The notes below the pieces were generated by a model. The model was not told the DNA's origin. It did no database searches and saw only the letters and a list, made by a program, of their open reading frames with translations. A stretch of 64,000 nucleotides of DNA from Kineosporia mesophila (GTDB lineage: Bacteria > Actinomycetota > Actinomycetes > Actinomycetales > Kineosporiaceae): assembly GCF_021129235.1 (NCBI RefSeq), contig NZ_JAJOMA010000016.1, positions 62,001 through 126,000 of the forward strand, read 5' to 3'. Made by a program: the position numbers and the translations under genes. How positions within the stretch are numbered: position 1 is the first letter of the stretch; each line of letters opens with the position of its first letter. Shown here piece by piece: positions 33,001-39,765 of this stretch.

Positions 33001-35681
33001 GTCACGGTCACGTCGACCGGGCCCAGCGAGCCGGCCGGGGCCACGGCGGTGATCTGGGTGGCACTGTTCACCGTGAACGACGCGGCGTTCGACGTACCGA
33101 ACCTCACCACGGACGCGCCGGTCAGGTTCGCGCCGGCGATCACCACCGAGTTGCCCCCGCCGAGCGGTCCCCGTCCGGGGCTCACCGCCGAGACGGTCGG
33201 CGCCGCGAGGTAGGTGTACCGGTCGGCCGGGGTAAGGGCCGAGATGCCGCCGGGCGTGGTCACCGTGACGTCGACCGGGCCCACGCTCCCGGAGGGTGCC
33301 ACCGCGGTGATCTGCGTGGAACTGGTGACGACGAAGCTGCTCGCGGTGCCGGCCCCGAACTTCACCGCCGTCGCCCCGGTCAGGCCGGTACCGGTGACGA
33401 CCACACTGGCACCCGCCGTGGTGGGGCCGGAGGCCGGGGAGAGCGCGGTCACCGTGGGGGCGTTGTAGTAGGTGAACTGGTCGGCGCTGCTGGTCGCCGA
33501 GACGCCGCCGGGGGCCGTCACGACGATGTCCACGGTGCCCGCGGTGCGGGCCGGGGCGGTGACGACCATCTGGGTGTCGCTGCTGACCGTGACCGAGGTG
33601 GCGGCCGTGCCGCCGAAGGTCACACTCGTGGCGCCGGTGAAATCCGTGCCCGTCACGGTCACGCCGGTGCCGCCCGCGATCGGGCCCGCAGGGGGCGAGA
33701 CGTTCGTGACCGCCGGGGCGGCGACGTAGGTGAACCGGCCGGCGGACGAGGTGGCCGAGGTTCCGCCCACGGTCGTCACGGTCACGTCGACGGTGCCGGC
33801 GGCCCCGGCCGGGGCCACGGCGGTGATCTGCGTGGGGCTGTTCGGCACGAACGAGGTCGCGTTCAGGGCACCGAACCGCACGGCCGACGCCCCGCCCAGG
33901 GTGGTGCCGGTGATCACCACCGTGGTGCCCCCGGCGAGCGGGCCCCGGGTGGGACTGATGGACGTCACGGCGGGCGCGGTCACGTAGGTGTACTGGTCGG
34001 CGGCGGAGACCGGGGAGGTGCCGCCCGGTGTGGTCACGGTGACGTCGGCCGGGCCCGCGGTACCGGCCGGGGCGGTCGCGGTGATCTGGGTGGCGGAGTT
34101 CACCGTGAAGCCGGTCGCGGCGGTGGTCCCGAACTTCACCGCGGTCGCGCCGGTCAGGGCCGTGCCGGTGATGACGACGCTGGTGCCCGCCGAGGTGGGT
34201 CCGGAGGACGGCACCACGGCGGTCACGGTCGGCACCGCGGCGTAGGTGTAGAGGTCGGCGGAGCCGGTGGCCGAGGCGCCGCCGACGGCCGTCACGGTGA
34301 CATCGACCGGCCCCACACTGCCGGCGGGAGCGACCGCGGTGAGCTGGGTGGCGCTGTTGACGGTGTAGCTGACGGCGTTCGTGGCGCCGAACCGCACGGC
34401 CGTGACCCCGGTGAAGTCGGTACCGGTGACCGTGACGTTCGTACCGGCGGTGAGCGGCCCGGTCGGGGGCGACACGTTCGTCACCGTGGGCGGGGCGACG
34501 TAGGTGTACTGGTCGGCCGTCACGGCGTCCGAGGTGCCGCCCACCGCCGTCACCGTGATGTCGATCTGCCCCGCCGAGCGGGCCGGGGCCACCGCCGTGA
34601 TCTGCGTGTTGCTGTTCACGACGAAGCTGGTTGCGGTGTTCGCCCCGAACTTCACCCCCGTCGCGGTTGCCAGGTTCGTCCCGGTGATGACGGCAGAGGT
34701 TCCCCCCGCGGTCGGCCCGATGACCGGATTTACGGCCGTGACGGTGGGTTTGGGGATGTAGGAGAAGTCGTCCGTCGCCGTGTCGGCCGAGGTGCCGGCC
34801 ACGTTGGTGATCCGGATGCTGGCAATGCCGGTGCCGGCCGGGGCCACGGCGGTCAGGGTCGTCCGACTGACGTTCATCGCGTAGCTCGTGGCGTTCGCCG
34901 CGCCGAACGTCACGCTGGTGATGGCGAACAGGTTGATGCCGGTGACGGTCACCGTGGTACCGCCGGTCCCCGGGCCCTGGTTCGGGGCGATCGAGCTGAT
35001 GACCGGGGTGATCGGGGCGGTGGTTCCGCACTCCACGTGGGCCAGCTCGATATTGCCGGTGACCACTCCGGCCGTGGTCTTGTTCACCACGTGCACCGCA
35101 TTGGTGACCATGTAGTACTGGCCGCCCGAGGTGGTGTAGGTCTGCTCGTTGAACGTGATGTAGCCGGTGTTCTGGCCGAAGAGGTCCGTCTGCTGAATCG
35201 TCGTGTTCGGCGGGATGTTGCCGGCCGGGACGGTGTTCACCGGGAGCCCGAGCAGGGTCAGCCCTGATGCCTGGACGGTGGCGGTGGCCCCGCTCGGTGT
35301 CGCTGTGCACGTCGCCGAGGCCGCGGCCAGGCTGAGAACGCCCGCGACGGACAGACCACCGGAGTTGGCGGTCGAGGAGGCGGTGTCGGTCAGGGGGTCG
35401 GCCGTGGCTGTGCTGCTCATGGCCCCGAGGGTGGTCAGGCCGCCCACCGACCCCTGGTTCGCGCTGGGGGTGGCGGGATAACTGGCCTGGGAGTAGATCG
35501 TGTTCGCCGGGCTGGCCGCGCTGCCCAGGTCCCGGCCGCCGTAGGCGCCGGCTATCACGATGCCGGCGAAGGCGTCGCTGCGCTGGGCCGTGAGCGGGAT
35601 CAGCACCCAGGCCAGGAGCACGACGACCAGCACCCTGGCCGGCCAGGGTGCCGTTGTCCCCCAGGAGCGAGACGACGACAT
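24081..35681 (-). CDS. Giant surface protein with 40 IPT/TIG repeats and C-terminal membrane anchor
   Basis: A 3866-residue protein. The signal peptide (about 1-39, ending 'QRSDAFA') is followed by a ~190-residue N-terminal domain with two cysteines, resembling actinobacterial 'choice-of-anchor' modules. I count 40 tandem IPT/TIG immunoglobulin-like domains of ~85 residues, each opening with a variant of 'VTSVSPTSGPLAGGTTVTVTG' shortened or altered, and containing 'VTFGG..A...V.S.TQITA.AP'. A last ~100-residue domain precedes a Gly/Asn/Ser and Pro/Thr low-complexity wall-spanning linker. The end is a hydrophobic helix with 'ARRRRRKNDD'. No sortase motif is visible. Likely an adhesin or surface fibre. 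The start is ATG 35681 with a G-rich but weak ribosome site. Confidence 0.92.
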   Translation of the reverse strand: MSSSRSWGTTAPWPARVLVVVLLAWVLIPLTAQRSDAFAGIVIAGAYGGRDLGSAASPANTIYSQASYPATPSANQGSVGGLTTLGAMSSTATADPLTDTASSTANSGGLSVAGVLSLAAASATCTATPSGATATVQASGLTLLGLPVNTVPAGNIPPNTTIQQTDLFGQNTGYITFNEQTYTTSGGQYYMVTNAVHVVNKTTAGVVTGNIELAHVECGTTAPITPVISSIAPNQGPGTGGTTVTVTGINLFAITSVTFGAANATSYAMNVSRTTLTAVAPAGTGIASIRITNVAGTSADTATDDFSYIPKPTVTAVNPVIGPTAGGTSAVITGTNLATATGVKFGANTATSFVVNSNTQITAVAPARSAGQIDITVTAVGGTSDAVTADQYTYVAPPTVTNVSPPTGPLTAGTNVTVTGTDFTGVTAVRFGATNAVSYTVNSATQLTAVAPAGSVGPVDVTVTAVGGASATGSADLYTYAAVPTVTAVVPSSGPTSAGTSVVITGTALTGATAVKFGTTAATGFTVNSATQITATAPAGTAGPADVTVTTPGGTSPVSAADQYTYVTAPAVTSISPTRGPLAGGTTVVITGTTLGGASAVRFGALNATSFVPNSPTQITAVAPAGAAGTVDVTVTTVGGTSATSSAGRFTYVAAPAVTNVSPPAGPIAGGTGVTVTGTDFTGATSVTFGGTAATSVTVSSDTQMVVTAPARTAGTVDIVVTAPGGVSATSSADQFTYYNAPTVTALSPASGPTTAGASVVVTGTGLTGATAVKFGAGTASSFVVTSSTQITAVAPSGSVGPVDVTVTTPGGISALTPADRYTYLAAPTVSAVSPGRGPLGGGNSVVIAGANLTGASVVRFGTSNAASFTVNSATQITAVAPAGSLGPVDVTVTTLGGTSPTSSAGQYSYVAAPTVTAVSPTTGSTTGGTTVTVTGTGFTGASSVSFGGTPATGVITVSSDTQITAVSPAHAAGPVDVTVTAPGGVSATSAADRFTFVAPPAVTGLNPSGGAAIGSLTQVVTITGTGFTGATSVTFDGYPTIQILSVTPTQIQIRGIPPHPTGQVHVQVTNPYGTSDAIPADLYTYQGLPTLTSISPASGPTAGGNTVVLTGTGFLTTTDVSFGANAATYTVNSDSQITATVPAGSAGAVNVVVSTLYGLTGGSSPLQYTYVVAPAVTSVSPVAGPVGGGTVVTINGTGFSGATGVSFGGVAATGVSVSSGSLITVFAPAQAAGPVDVTVTTVGGTSAVVAGDVYTYVAAPVVTAVAPSAGPVSGGTTVVVTGIGFTGASSVSFGSTAATSFTVDSGTRITAVAPAGTAGAVDVRVTTVGGTSGVVGGDVYTYVAAPTVTLVAPSAGPLAGGSTVVVTGTGFTGASAVSFGSGSATSYVVNSATQITAVAPPGSAGTVDVRVTAVGGTSAVVVADRFSYQAAPAITGLSPTHGPVGGGTLVSITGSSFTGATTVTFDGIAAAGVIAVSTDTLIIAQAPAHVAGPVSVVVTAPGGTSAAAGFLYVGTPVVSGLSPLNGPIAGGTSVVITGTGFTTGSGATAVQFGGTNASTYTVNSDTQITAVTPPHGAGAAGVTVTTADGGTSAPGTFTYIPVPTVTGISPAQGPEAGGISVIVGGTGFTTASSVRFDGNSASFTVDSDTRITAVAPAGTGRADVTVTTVGGASATGAVDRFRYVGTPTLTSVSPTSGPVAGGTSVTITGTQFYGVTGVSFGGVAATSYTVVGPTQITATTPAGSAGPVDVRVTTGDGGTSSAGTSFIYVADPVVASLLPAGGATGGGAVVVISGSGFSGATAVRFGSVPAASFTVSSGSQITAVSPAGAVGTVDVTVVGPYVTSATSSSDRFTYAAGPTLTGVTPSAGPLAGGTVVSIAGTGFTLTSTVTVGGNAATSVQYVSPAQLSAVVPAGSAGPADVVVATPYGQDSLTGGYVYCTAPSVSALTPDAGPESGGTVVTITGTGFTDATQVRFGSSVATFTVSTDTRITATAPAGTGSVDVTVTGPGGVSVLSVADRFRYAPVPVVTSLSPVFGPTAGGTTLTLTGTGLTDVSSLAVGGSSVSFTVVSDSVVTLVTPPGLPGNAAVVVTTAGGTSAPISFRYADAPSVSGLSPDAGPLGGGTAVTVTGTDFAPGSTVTFGGVAAVVQYVSPTQLIADSPARGSAGAVNVVVATAYGTSATGNLFTYKVSPTFSGVSPGAGPEAGGTLVTVDGSGFTGASNVSFGGVAGTGLTVSSDTRITVFAPAGSGIVDVVVTAPGGVSAVSVAGRYRYAPVPVVTRVNPSSGPLSGGTSFTVTGSGFSAATDVTVDGVSVGFSLVDGSTLTLTTPSHAAGSVPVVVVTPGGTSAPVTFTYVNAPTVTALTPDAGPLSGGTAVTVSGTGFTLASTVAFGGAAAASVQFISPSQLIAVLPVRGSAGGVNVVVTTAYGSSGPGNTFTYTDAPTISSVSPGAGPLSGGTTVTLAGSGLTGASGVTFDGVAAVSYTVNSDASITAVAPAGSPGNAVVRVTTVGGSSTGVFRYANVPIVSGVSPVAGPEAGGTLVTVDGSGFFGATVVRFGAVAASGFTVSSDSRISVFAPPGTGTVDVVVTAPGGVSASSSADRYRYAPVPSIGTAAPDTGPLAGGTVVTLSGSGFIGTTGLTIGGVPVVFTVLNDSTITFTTPPGSAGSADIVVTTPGGVSAPVMFTYADIPSVHGVSPDEGPIAGGAIVTITGTGFGGATAVAFGGVPATGFAVMSPTQITATSPAQAVGVVDVRVTGPGGTTATSSGDRFTYRAVPVIGALSPSSGPVTGGTPVTLSGSGFDGATSVRVGGVAVPFSVADDFTIAFTTPAGTGAAAVIISTAGGSAGSIFTFAAAPTVTALAPAAGPLSGGTSVTIDGTGFTLASTVAFGAQPAASVQFVGPTRLVAAAPAVPSASTVSVVVTTAYGNSGAVSDFIYTDVPVITGVQPASGPLNGGNTVVISGFDFNSATGVSFGPVAAVSYSVISDTEISAVAPAQGAGPVDVLISGTGGTSPITIGGRYLYLAVPVVSSLAPDAGPTAGGTGVTITGTGFTNSSQVTFDGTPAGSVQFVSATELVATSPAHPAGIVDVVVTTAGGSSLLGGAFEYQVAPVLSGVAPSSGPLAGGTTVTLSGSGFTPASTVRFGSLPASVQYVSANRLDVVSPAGSAGAVNVVVTTAGGDSAPEIFSYLDIPGISSVTPASGPLAGGSVVTVRGSGFTGATALRFGALSATNWTVSNDTTITAVGPTPPTGGPVNVTVTAPGGPTPATSTSTYAYVAAPVLTGVTRVSGPVTGGTSVTIRGAGLTGATKVLIGGVAVTFTVQDDTTITAVTPPGSSGAADVVVTTVGGDSAPGTFTYVPVPLIVTLSPDAGPTAGGTTLTINGSGLAGGTVTVDGASVTPDSVTDSSIILRTPAHPAGTVTVRVATAGGAADSQFTYVAPQSTPVLSSVDPASGPEAGGNTVTLTGVGFTGATEVKFGAGPASFTVVDDSTVTAVVPAGIAGAVLVSVTTPNGTTGGTVSYSYVEPPVAPTVTGVTPAFGPVAGGTPITITGTGFDADTTVTFDGVPGSGVVVGASTTRLFRALPSGIRAASSTSLTVLTPAHAEGPAAVTVTNTAGSADAEIDFTYVPPLLEATISLEVEVNAATAVAPQGSLSAGLKVLACSIPNRGASSVAASAAFCRYTAPDQAGTDAFTMQITDAIGQTATQAVRITVVENDPGGQGTGGGGGNDGGGTGSGGGGGNDNSGGSGSGKPGSGGGSGSGGGGGNDTPGRGDPTIGVPTPTTSPVSPVPTTSPVPEAATPSPTPAPTVFNGALPKSLLIPLIIGIGALLVAVLAASTWYLWWPWLLLLLARRRRRKNDD
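25060..35030 (-). repeat. About 40 tandem ~255-bp units encoding IPT/TIG domains
   Basis: The DNA repeats with a period of roughly 250-260 bp, each carrying a version of the 'GP..GGT' codon block (plus strand: ACCGCCGGCC..GGGCC-type). Units have diverged to differing degrees. Those encoding the C-terminal half share phrases such as 'SPDAGPLSGGTAVTV' and 'PVVTSLSP', suggesting several rounds of block duplication rather than one. Confidence 0.85.
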
Positions 35682-35854
35682 CCCACACCCCCACCGTAGA
35701 ACCCGGCCGCGGGTCGACCGTTCCGGGAAAGTGCCCCGGTTCAGTCACACTCGGTTGCCGCGGCCCGGTTCTAGAGGGATGGACGGGGAGAGTTGAGTCG
35801 TAGCCCGTCCGCAGCAAGATCGCTGACTGCGAGCGATGCGCCCCTTCAACCCGC

Positions 35855-35937
35855 CGTGATCATGCAAAACCTCCCCAGCGTTCTAGAACTCCCACTCTCA
35901 GAGTTCTAGAATTCCGGGGAGGTTTTGCATGATCACG
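35855..35937. repeat. Long palindromic element (REP/MITE-like), intergenic copy
   Basis: Two 37-bp arms, identical apart from 3 positions, face each other around a 9-nt loop (arms at 35855-35891 and 35901-35937). The arm begins CGTGATCATGCAAAACCTCC and includes a nested GTTCTAGAAC palindrome. It sits between the GH2 stop and the start of the giant gene and may terminate GH2 transcription. A relative with the same CGTGATCAT...CCCC end lies at 42242-42301. Confidence 0.9.
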
Positions 35938-35952
35938 AGCAGGATTGTGCGG

Positions 35953-38286
35953 TTAAGGGGCCCAGGGGGCTTCCACGGCCCAGGTGGTGTCGGCGTCGAA
36001 CGAGGGATCGGCGTCGTAGGCCGAGTTCCCGCCCGGGGTGGCCAGCCAGAGTTCGGCGTTGTAGTGCCGCAGGTACTGTCCGGGATAGTTCCAGGAGCTC
36101 AGTTTCACCCCGTTGGTGCCCTTCTCCGCGCACCAGGTGGCATCGGCGGCGAACAGCGCGGATCCGTCACTCTTGTTCTGCTTCACCCGGAAGGCCTGGT
36201 GTCGCAGGTAGGTTCCCGGATAGTTGACGGACTCCAGCGAGTAGCAGGAACTGTCGGCCAGACCCGGCACGACGTTCCAGGTCGCGTCCTGCTTGAGCAG
36301 GTCGGAGCTGGCCGTCTCGACGACCTCGGTGTAGCCGAGGCCTTCCCGGTGCCGGATGTAGCGGTTGGCGAACCCGTCGGTGGTGACCCGGATCGAGTGC
36401 CTGCCCTTCTCGATCGTGACCGGAGCCGGTGAGGGGGACGCCGCGATCAGCTTCTCGTTGGCCGCCTTCAGCCGGGCCACGTCCACCTTGACCACCTGCC
36501 GGTCGTAGGTGGCCAGACCGTTGACCTCGTTCTCCACGTCGGTCGTCTCGGTGTAGACCGAGGCCGAGAGTCCCGACGGCACGCCGGACGTGGTCATCTG
36601 GGTCCACAGGCCGACCAGACGGCGGTTCAGGCGGTCCGCCGTGCCCTGGTCCTCGTAGCTGAAGCCACCGCCCGGGAACCATTCGTGCCCGGCGACCTTC
36701 AGGCCCAGACCACCGAACTCACCGACCACCCCGGCGCGGGTCGCCGTCGGCCGGGCCGTTCCGGGCCCGGTGTAGTTGTGGTTGTCGAGCACGTCGCCGT
36801 TACCGCCGTCGACCGCGCCGCAGCAGTTCACGCCGCTCATGTTGTCGACGAGACGGGTCGGGTCGTAGGCCTTCACCATGTCGGCGATGCGGGCCTGGTC
36901 GTACTGCCCCCAGCCCTCGTTCTGCGCCACCCACAGCACCACCGACGGGGAGCTGCGGTGCTGGTCGATGATCGCCTTGAACTCCTTCTCCCACTGCGCC
37001 TTCGCGGCCGCGTCGGCCTTGTAGTCGGGGCGCATGGAGGGCATGTCCTGCCAGACCATCAGGCCCAGCCGGTCGGCCCAGTAGTACCAGCGCTGCGGTT
37101 CGACCTTGATGTGCTTGCGCACCATGTTGAAGCCGGTCGACTTCAGCAGCTCCAGGTCGTACTTCAGGGCCTCGTCGGTGGGCGCCGTGTAGATCCCGTC
37201 GGGCCAGTAGCCCTGGTCGAGAGTGCCCGACTGAAAGAGGAAGTCGCCGTTGAGCACGAGTCGCTGCTTGCCGTCGACCTGCTTCACCGCGATCGAGCGC
37301 ATACCGGCGTACGAGCCCACCGTGTCGACAGTGTTCTGCCCCTTGCGCAGCTCCACCTTGACGTCGTAGAGGAAGGGGTCGTCCGGCGTCCAGAGGTGAG
37401 GCTTCGGAATCTTCAGCGAAATGGTCTGCCCGGCCGCCCCACTCGCGCTGACCACTTTCTGGCCGTTCGAGGAGACGGTGACCACCGACGTCCCCTGGCC
37501 CGTGACCGCCGCCTTGACCTTCAGCGTGGACGACGTTAGATCGGGGGTCAGGTCGACCTTGGTGATGTGCGTGGCATTGACCGGCTCCAGCCAGACCGTC
37601 TGCCAGATACCGGAGGCAGAGGTGTAGAAAATGCCGCCACCGGTCTCCGGCTGCACGCTCTGCAGTTCCTGCTTGCCCACGGCCTGCGTACCCGCGTTGC
37701 CCGGGTCCCAGACCCCGACGGTCAGCGTGTTGTCCCCGGCCTTGAGCAGGCCGGTGATGTCGTACCCGAAGGCGTCATAGCCACCGTCGTGCGTGGCACC
37801 GGCCTTGGTGCCGTTCACCCAGACGTCGGTGCGGTTGTCGACACCGTCGAAGTTCAGCCGCACCCGGTCCTGCCAGCCCGAGGGAACCACGAACGTCCTC
37901 TGATACCAGAGCCTGTCGTCACCGGTGATGCGCCGCTGGATGCCCGACAGCGCCGATTCGGCCACGAAGGGCACGCGGATCTTCTCGCTGAAACTGTCCG
38001 GCGGGGTGGTGCGGCTGCTCGGGGTGACCTCGAAGTCCCAGATCCCGTTGAGGTTCTGCCACTGCGCACGGGTCAATTGAGGACGCGGGTACTCGGGCAG
38101 GGGTTTGTCGGTGGACACCTGGTCGGTCCACGGGGTGGTCATCGGTGGGGTCTTGGGTTCCCAGACGGCGGCGGCCGAGGCCGGTCCGGCCCCACCCGCC
38201 AGCAACGTGCCCACCACGAGGACGACCGCTGCCGTGACCGACGTCCCCCGTTTGAATGTGGCTCTCCGGAATGACTGCTGACGCAT
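35953..38286 (-). CDS. Secreted glycoside hydrolase family 2 enzyme with C-terminal AbfB (arabinose-binding) domain
   Basis: A 777-residue exported enzyme. The Sec signal peptide is at ~1-38 ('VVLVVGTLLAGGAGPASA'). GH2 sugar-binding, Ig-like and TIM-barrel domains cover ~60-625. The acid/base is probably E457 in 'LWVAQNEGWGQYD', and the nucleophile probably E523 in 'GVVGEFGGLG'. A C-terminal AbfB/CBM42 beta-trefoil (about 635-775) has three blocks with 'YIRHREGLGY', 'YLRHQAFRV' and 'YLRHYNAEL'. AbfB domains bind arabinofuranosyl side chains, so the likely substrate is an arabinose-bearing galactan or xylan. The exact bond cleaved (beta-galactoside or other) is not decided. The ATG has GGGAG 6 bases upstream. 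Confidence 0.9.
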   Translation of the reverse strand: MRQQSFRRATFKRGTSVTAAVVLVVGTLLAGGAGPASAAAVWEPKTPPMTTPWTDQVSTDKPLPEYPRPQLTRAQWQNLNGIWDFEVTPSSRTTPPDSFSEKIRVPFVAESALSGIQRRITGDDRLWYQRTFVVPSGWQDRVRLNFDGVDNRTDVWVNGTKAGATHDGGYDAFGYDITGLLKAGDNTLTVGVWDPGNAGTQAVGKQELQSVQPETGGGIFYTSASGIWQTVWLEPVNATHITKVDLTPDLTSSTLKVKAAVTGQGTSVVTVSSNGQKVVSASGAAGQTISLKIPKPHLWTPDDPFLYDVKVELRKGQNTVDTVGSYAGMRSIAVKQVDGKQRLVLNGDFLFQSGTLDQGYWPDGIYTAPTDEALKYDLELLKSTGFNMVRKHIKVEPQRWYYWADRLGLMVWQDMPSMRPDYKADAAAKAQWEKEFKAIIDQHRSSPSVVLWVAQNEGWGQYDQARIADMVKAYDPTRLVDNMSGVNCCGAVDGGNGDVLDNHNYTGPGTARPTATRAGVVGEFGGLGLKVAGHEWFPGGGFSYEDQGTADRLNRRLVGLWTQMTTSGVPSGLSASVYTETTDVENEVNGLATYDRQVVKVDVARLKAANEKLIAASPSPAPVTIEKGRHSIRVTTDGFANRYIRHREGLGYTEVVETASSDLLKQDATWNVVPGLADSSCYSLESVNYPGTYLRHQAFRVKQNKSDGSALFAADATWCAEKGTNGVKLSSWNYPGQYLRHYNAELWLATPGGNSAYDADPSFDADTTWAVEAPWAP

Positions 38287-38330
38287 GCGAGCTCCCTTCG
38301 CCGTGGCGTCAGCACATCAGGAAAACGGAC

Positions 38331-38364
38331 AAAAGACACCTACCCTTTCGGTGAGGTGCCTTTT
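38331..38364 (-). terminator. Rho-independent terminator downstream of galK
   Basis: On the minus strand GGCACCT pairs with AGGTGTC around a small CC-GAAA-GG loop and is followed by TTTTGTC; the other strand also ends in TTTT, so it may act in both directions. It lies 58 bp after the galK stop and 45 bp before the GH2 start. Confidence 0.75.
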
Positions 38365-38421
38365 GCCCGTCCGGGCAACGAGAAGTGCCCAGTCGGCCTG
38401 CTGACCTGCCGACCTGCTGAC

Positions 38422-39585
38422 CTACTGGTCGCGGCCCGCGCCCCGGGAGGGCTCCATCACGCGGATGATCGGCGTGACCCAGCCCTTCTCGGCGAAGGTG
38501 GCGAGAACGGCGTCACCCAGCGCGGTCACCTTCTCGACCGGCACCAGCGCGATCGCCGAACCACCGAAACCGCCACCGGTCATCCGCGAGCCGACGGCCC
38601 CGTTGGCCAGCGCGACCTCCACGGTCACGTCGATCTCCTCGCAGGTGATCTCGAAGTCGTCGCGCATCGAGGCGTGCGACTCGACCATCAGACGGCCGAA
38701 CGTGGTCCAGTCGTCGTTACTCATCGCCTGGCCGGCGGCCACCACCCGGTCGTTCTCGGTGACGATGTGGCGGGCGCGCTTCTTCAGCACCGGGTCGGTC
38801 AGCCGGTCCAGGTCGGCGACGGTCGCCTGGCGCAGCGCGGGCACGCCGAGCTCGGCGGCGGCCTGCTCGCACGACCGGCGGCGGTCGCCGTACTCGCCAC
38901 CGGCGTGGCTGTGCGCGACCCGGGTGTCCATCACGACCAGGGACAGGCCCGCGGAAGCCAGGTCGAACGGGACCTGCTGGGTGCTGAGCTCCTGCACATC
39001 GAAGAGCAGGGCGTGACCCTCGGTGCAGAGGATGGAGGCGGCCTGGTCGAGCAGACCGGTCTTGGCGCCCACGTACTCGTTCTCGGCGAACTGCGCGAGC
39101 TGCGCCAGGGCCAGGCCCTGCGGCGGGTCGGACAGCTCGGCCAGGTCGACCAGCGCGATCGCGACGGCACACTCCAGCGCGGCGGACGAGGACAGGCCCG
39201 CGCCCAGCGGCACCCGGCCGTCCAGGAACAGGTCGGCCCCCGGCAGGGCGAAGCCCTTGCTCTGCAACGCCCAGGCGACACCGGCGACGTAGGCGACCCA
39301 GCCCTCGGCCGAACCCGGCTCGAGCTGGTCCAGGTCGATCTGCGCCGTGCCCTCCTGCTGGGCGGAGGCGACGCGCAGCACCCGGCCCTCGGTCTTCGAG
39401 GCACCGACGGTGACCCGGTCGGGGATCGCGCAGGGCATCACGAAGCCGTTGTTGTAGTCGGTGTGCTCACCGATCAGGTTCACCCGGCCGGGTGAAGACC
39501 AGATGCCCTGCGGAGCGGTTCCGTAGAGGTCGGCGAAGGCGGCGGCGACGGCCTGAGTGGGTTCGACATCATTGTTCTGGGTCAC
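38422..39585 (-). CDS. galK: Galactokinase
   Basis: Phosphorylates galactose at C1 (Leloir pathway). A 387-residue GHMP kinase with the galactokinase signature 'GRVNLIGEHTDYNNGFVMP' (about 33-51), the ATP loop 'PLGAGLSSSAALE' (about 126-138) and 'GSRMTGGGFGGSAIALV' near the C-terminus. The GTG start has GAAGG 6 bases upstream. It is transcribed divergently from the DeoR regulator across a 180-bp gap that contains two direct TTGAA motifs (near 39685 and 39708). galT lies on the other strand rather than in the same operon. Confidence 0.96.
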   Translation of the reverse strand: MTQNNDVEPTQAVAAAFADLYGTAPQGIWSSPGRVNLIGEHTDYNNGFVMPCAIPDRVTVGASKTEGRVLRVASAQQEGTAQIDLDQLEPGSAEGWVAYVAGVAWALQSKGFALPGADLFLDGRVPLGAGLSSSAALECAVAIALVDLAELSDPPQGLALAQLAQFAENEYVGAKTGLLDQAASILCTEGHALLFDVQELSTQQVPFDLASAGLSLVVMDTRVAHSHAGGEYGDRRRSCEQAAAELGVPALRQATVADLDRLTDPVLKKRARHIVTENDRVVAAGQAMSNDDWTTFGRLMVESHASMRDDFEITCEEIDVTVEVALANGAVGSRMTGGGFGGSAIALVPVEKVTALGDAVLATFAEKGWVTPIIRVMEPSRGAGRDQ

Positions 39586-39765
39586 GACACGCCTTCGGCG
39601 ACGGGTGCACGGTCAACGGGCACGGTTCTGCTCGGGCCCACATCGTGGCCCACGAGCTCGGGCTACACCAGATTATGACTGCTCTTGAACCGGATGCTGA
39701 TCGGGTTGAAGCCCCTTCTGATCACTTAGGACCGTTCTTCCACCTGTCCGGTCTATGCTCGCCGG

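Noticed and set aside
25060-35030. Regularly spaced repeats considered as a CRISPR array
   Set aside because: The period is ~255 bp and inside one coding frame with protein-level conservation of IPT domains; no short identical repeats or unique spacers.
31212-35267. Very long plus-strand open frame (1351 codons) and a minus-strand frame of 1524 codons (31243-35817) overlapping the giant gene
   Set aside because: Both are shadow frames produced by the high-GC codon pattern of the IPT repeats. They lack ribosome sites and recognisable domains, have Arg/Gly/His-rich compositions, and compete with a clearly coding frame.
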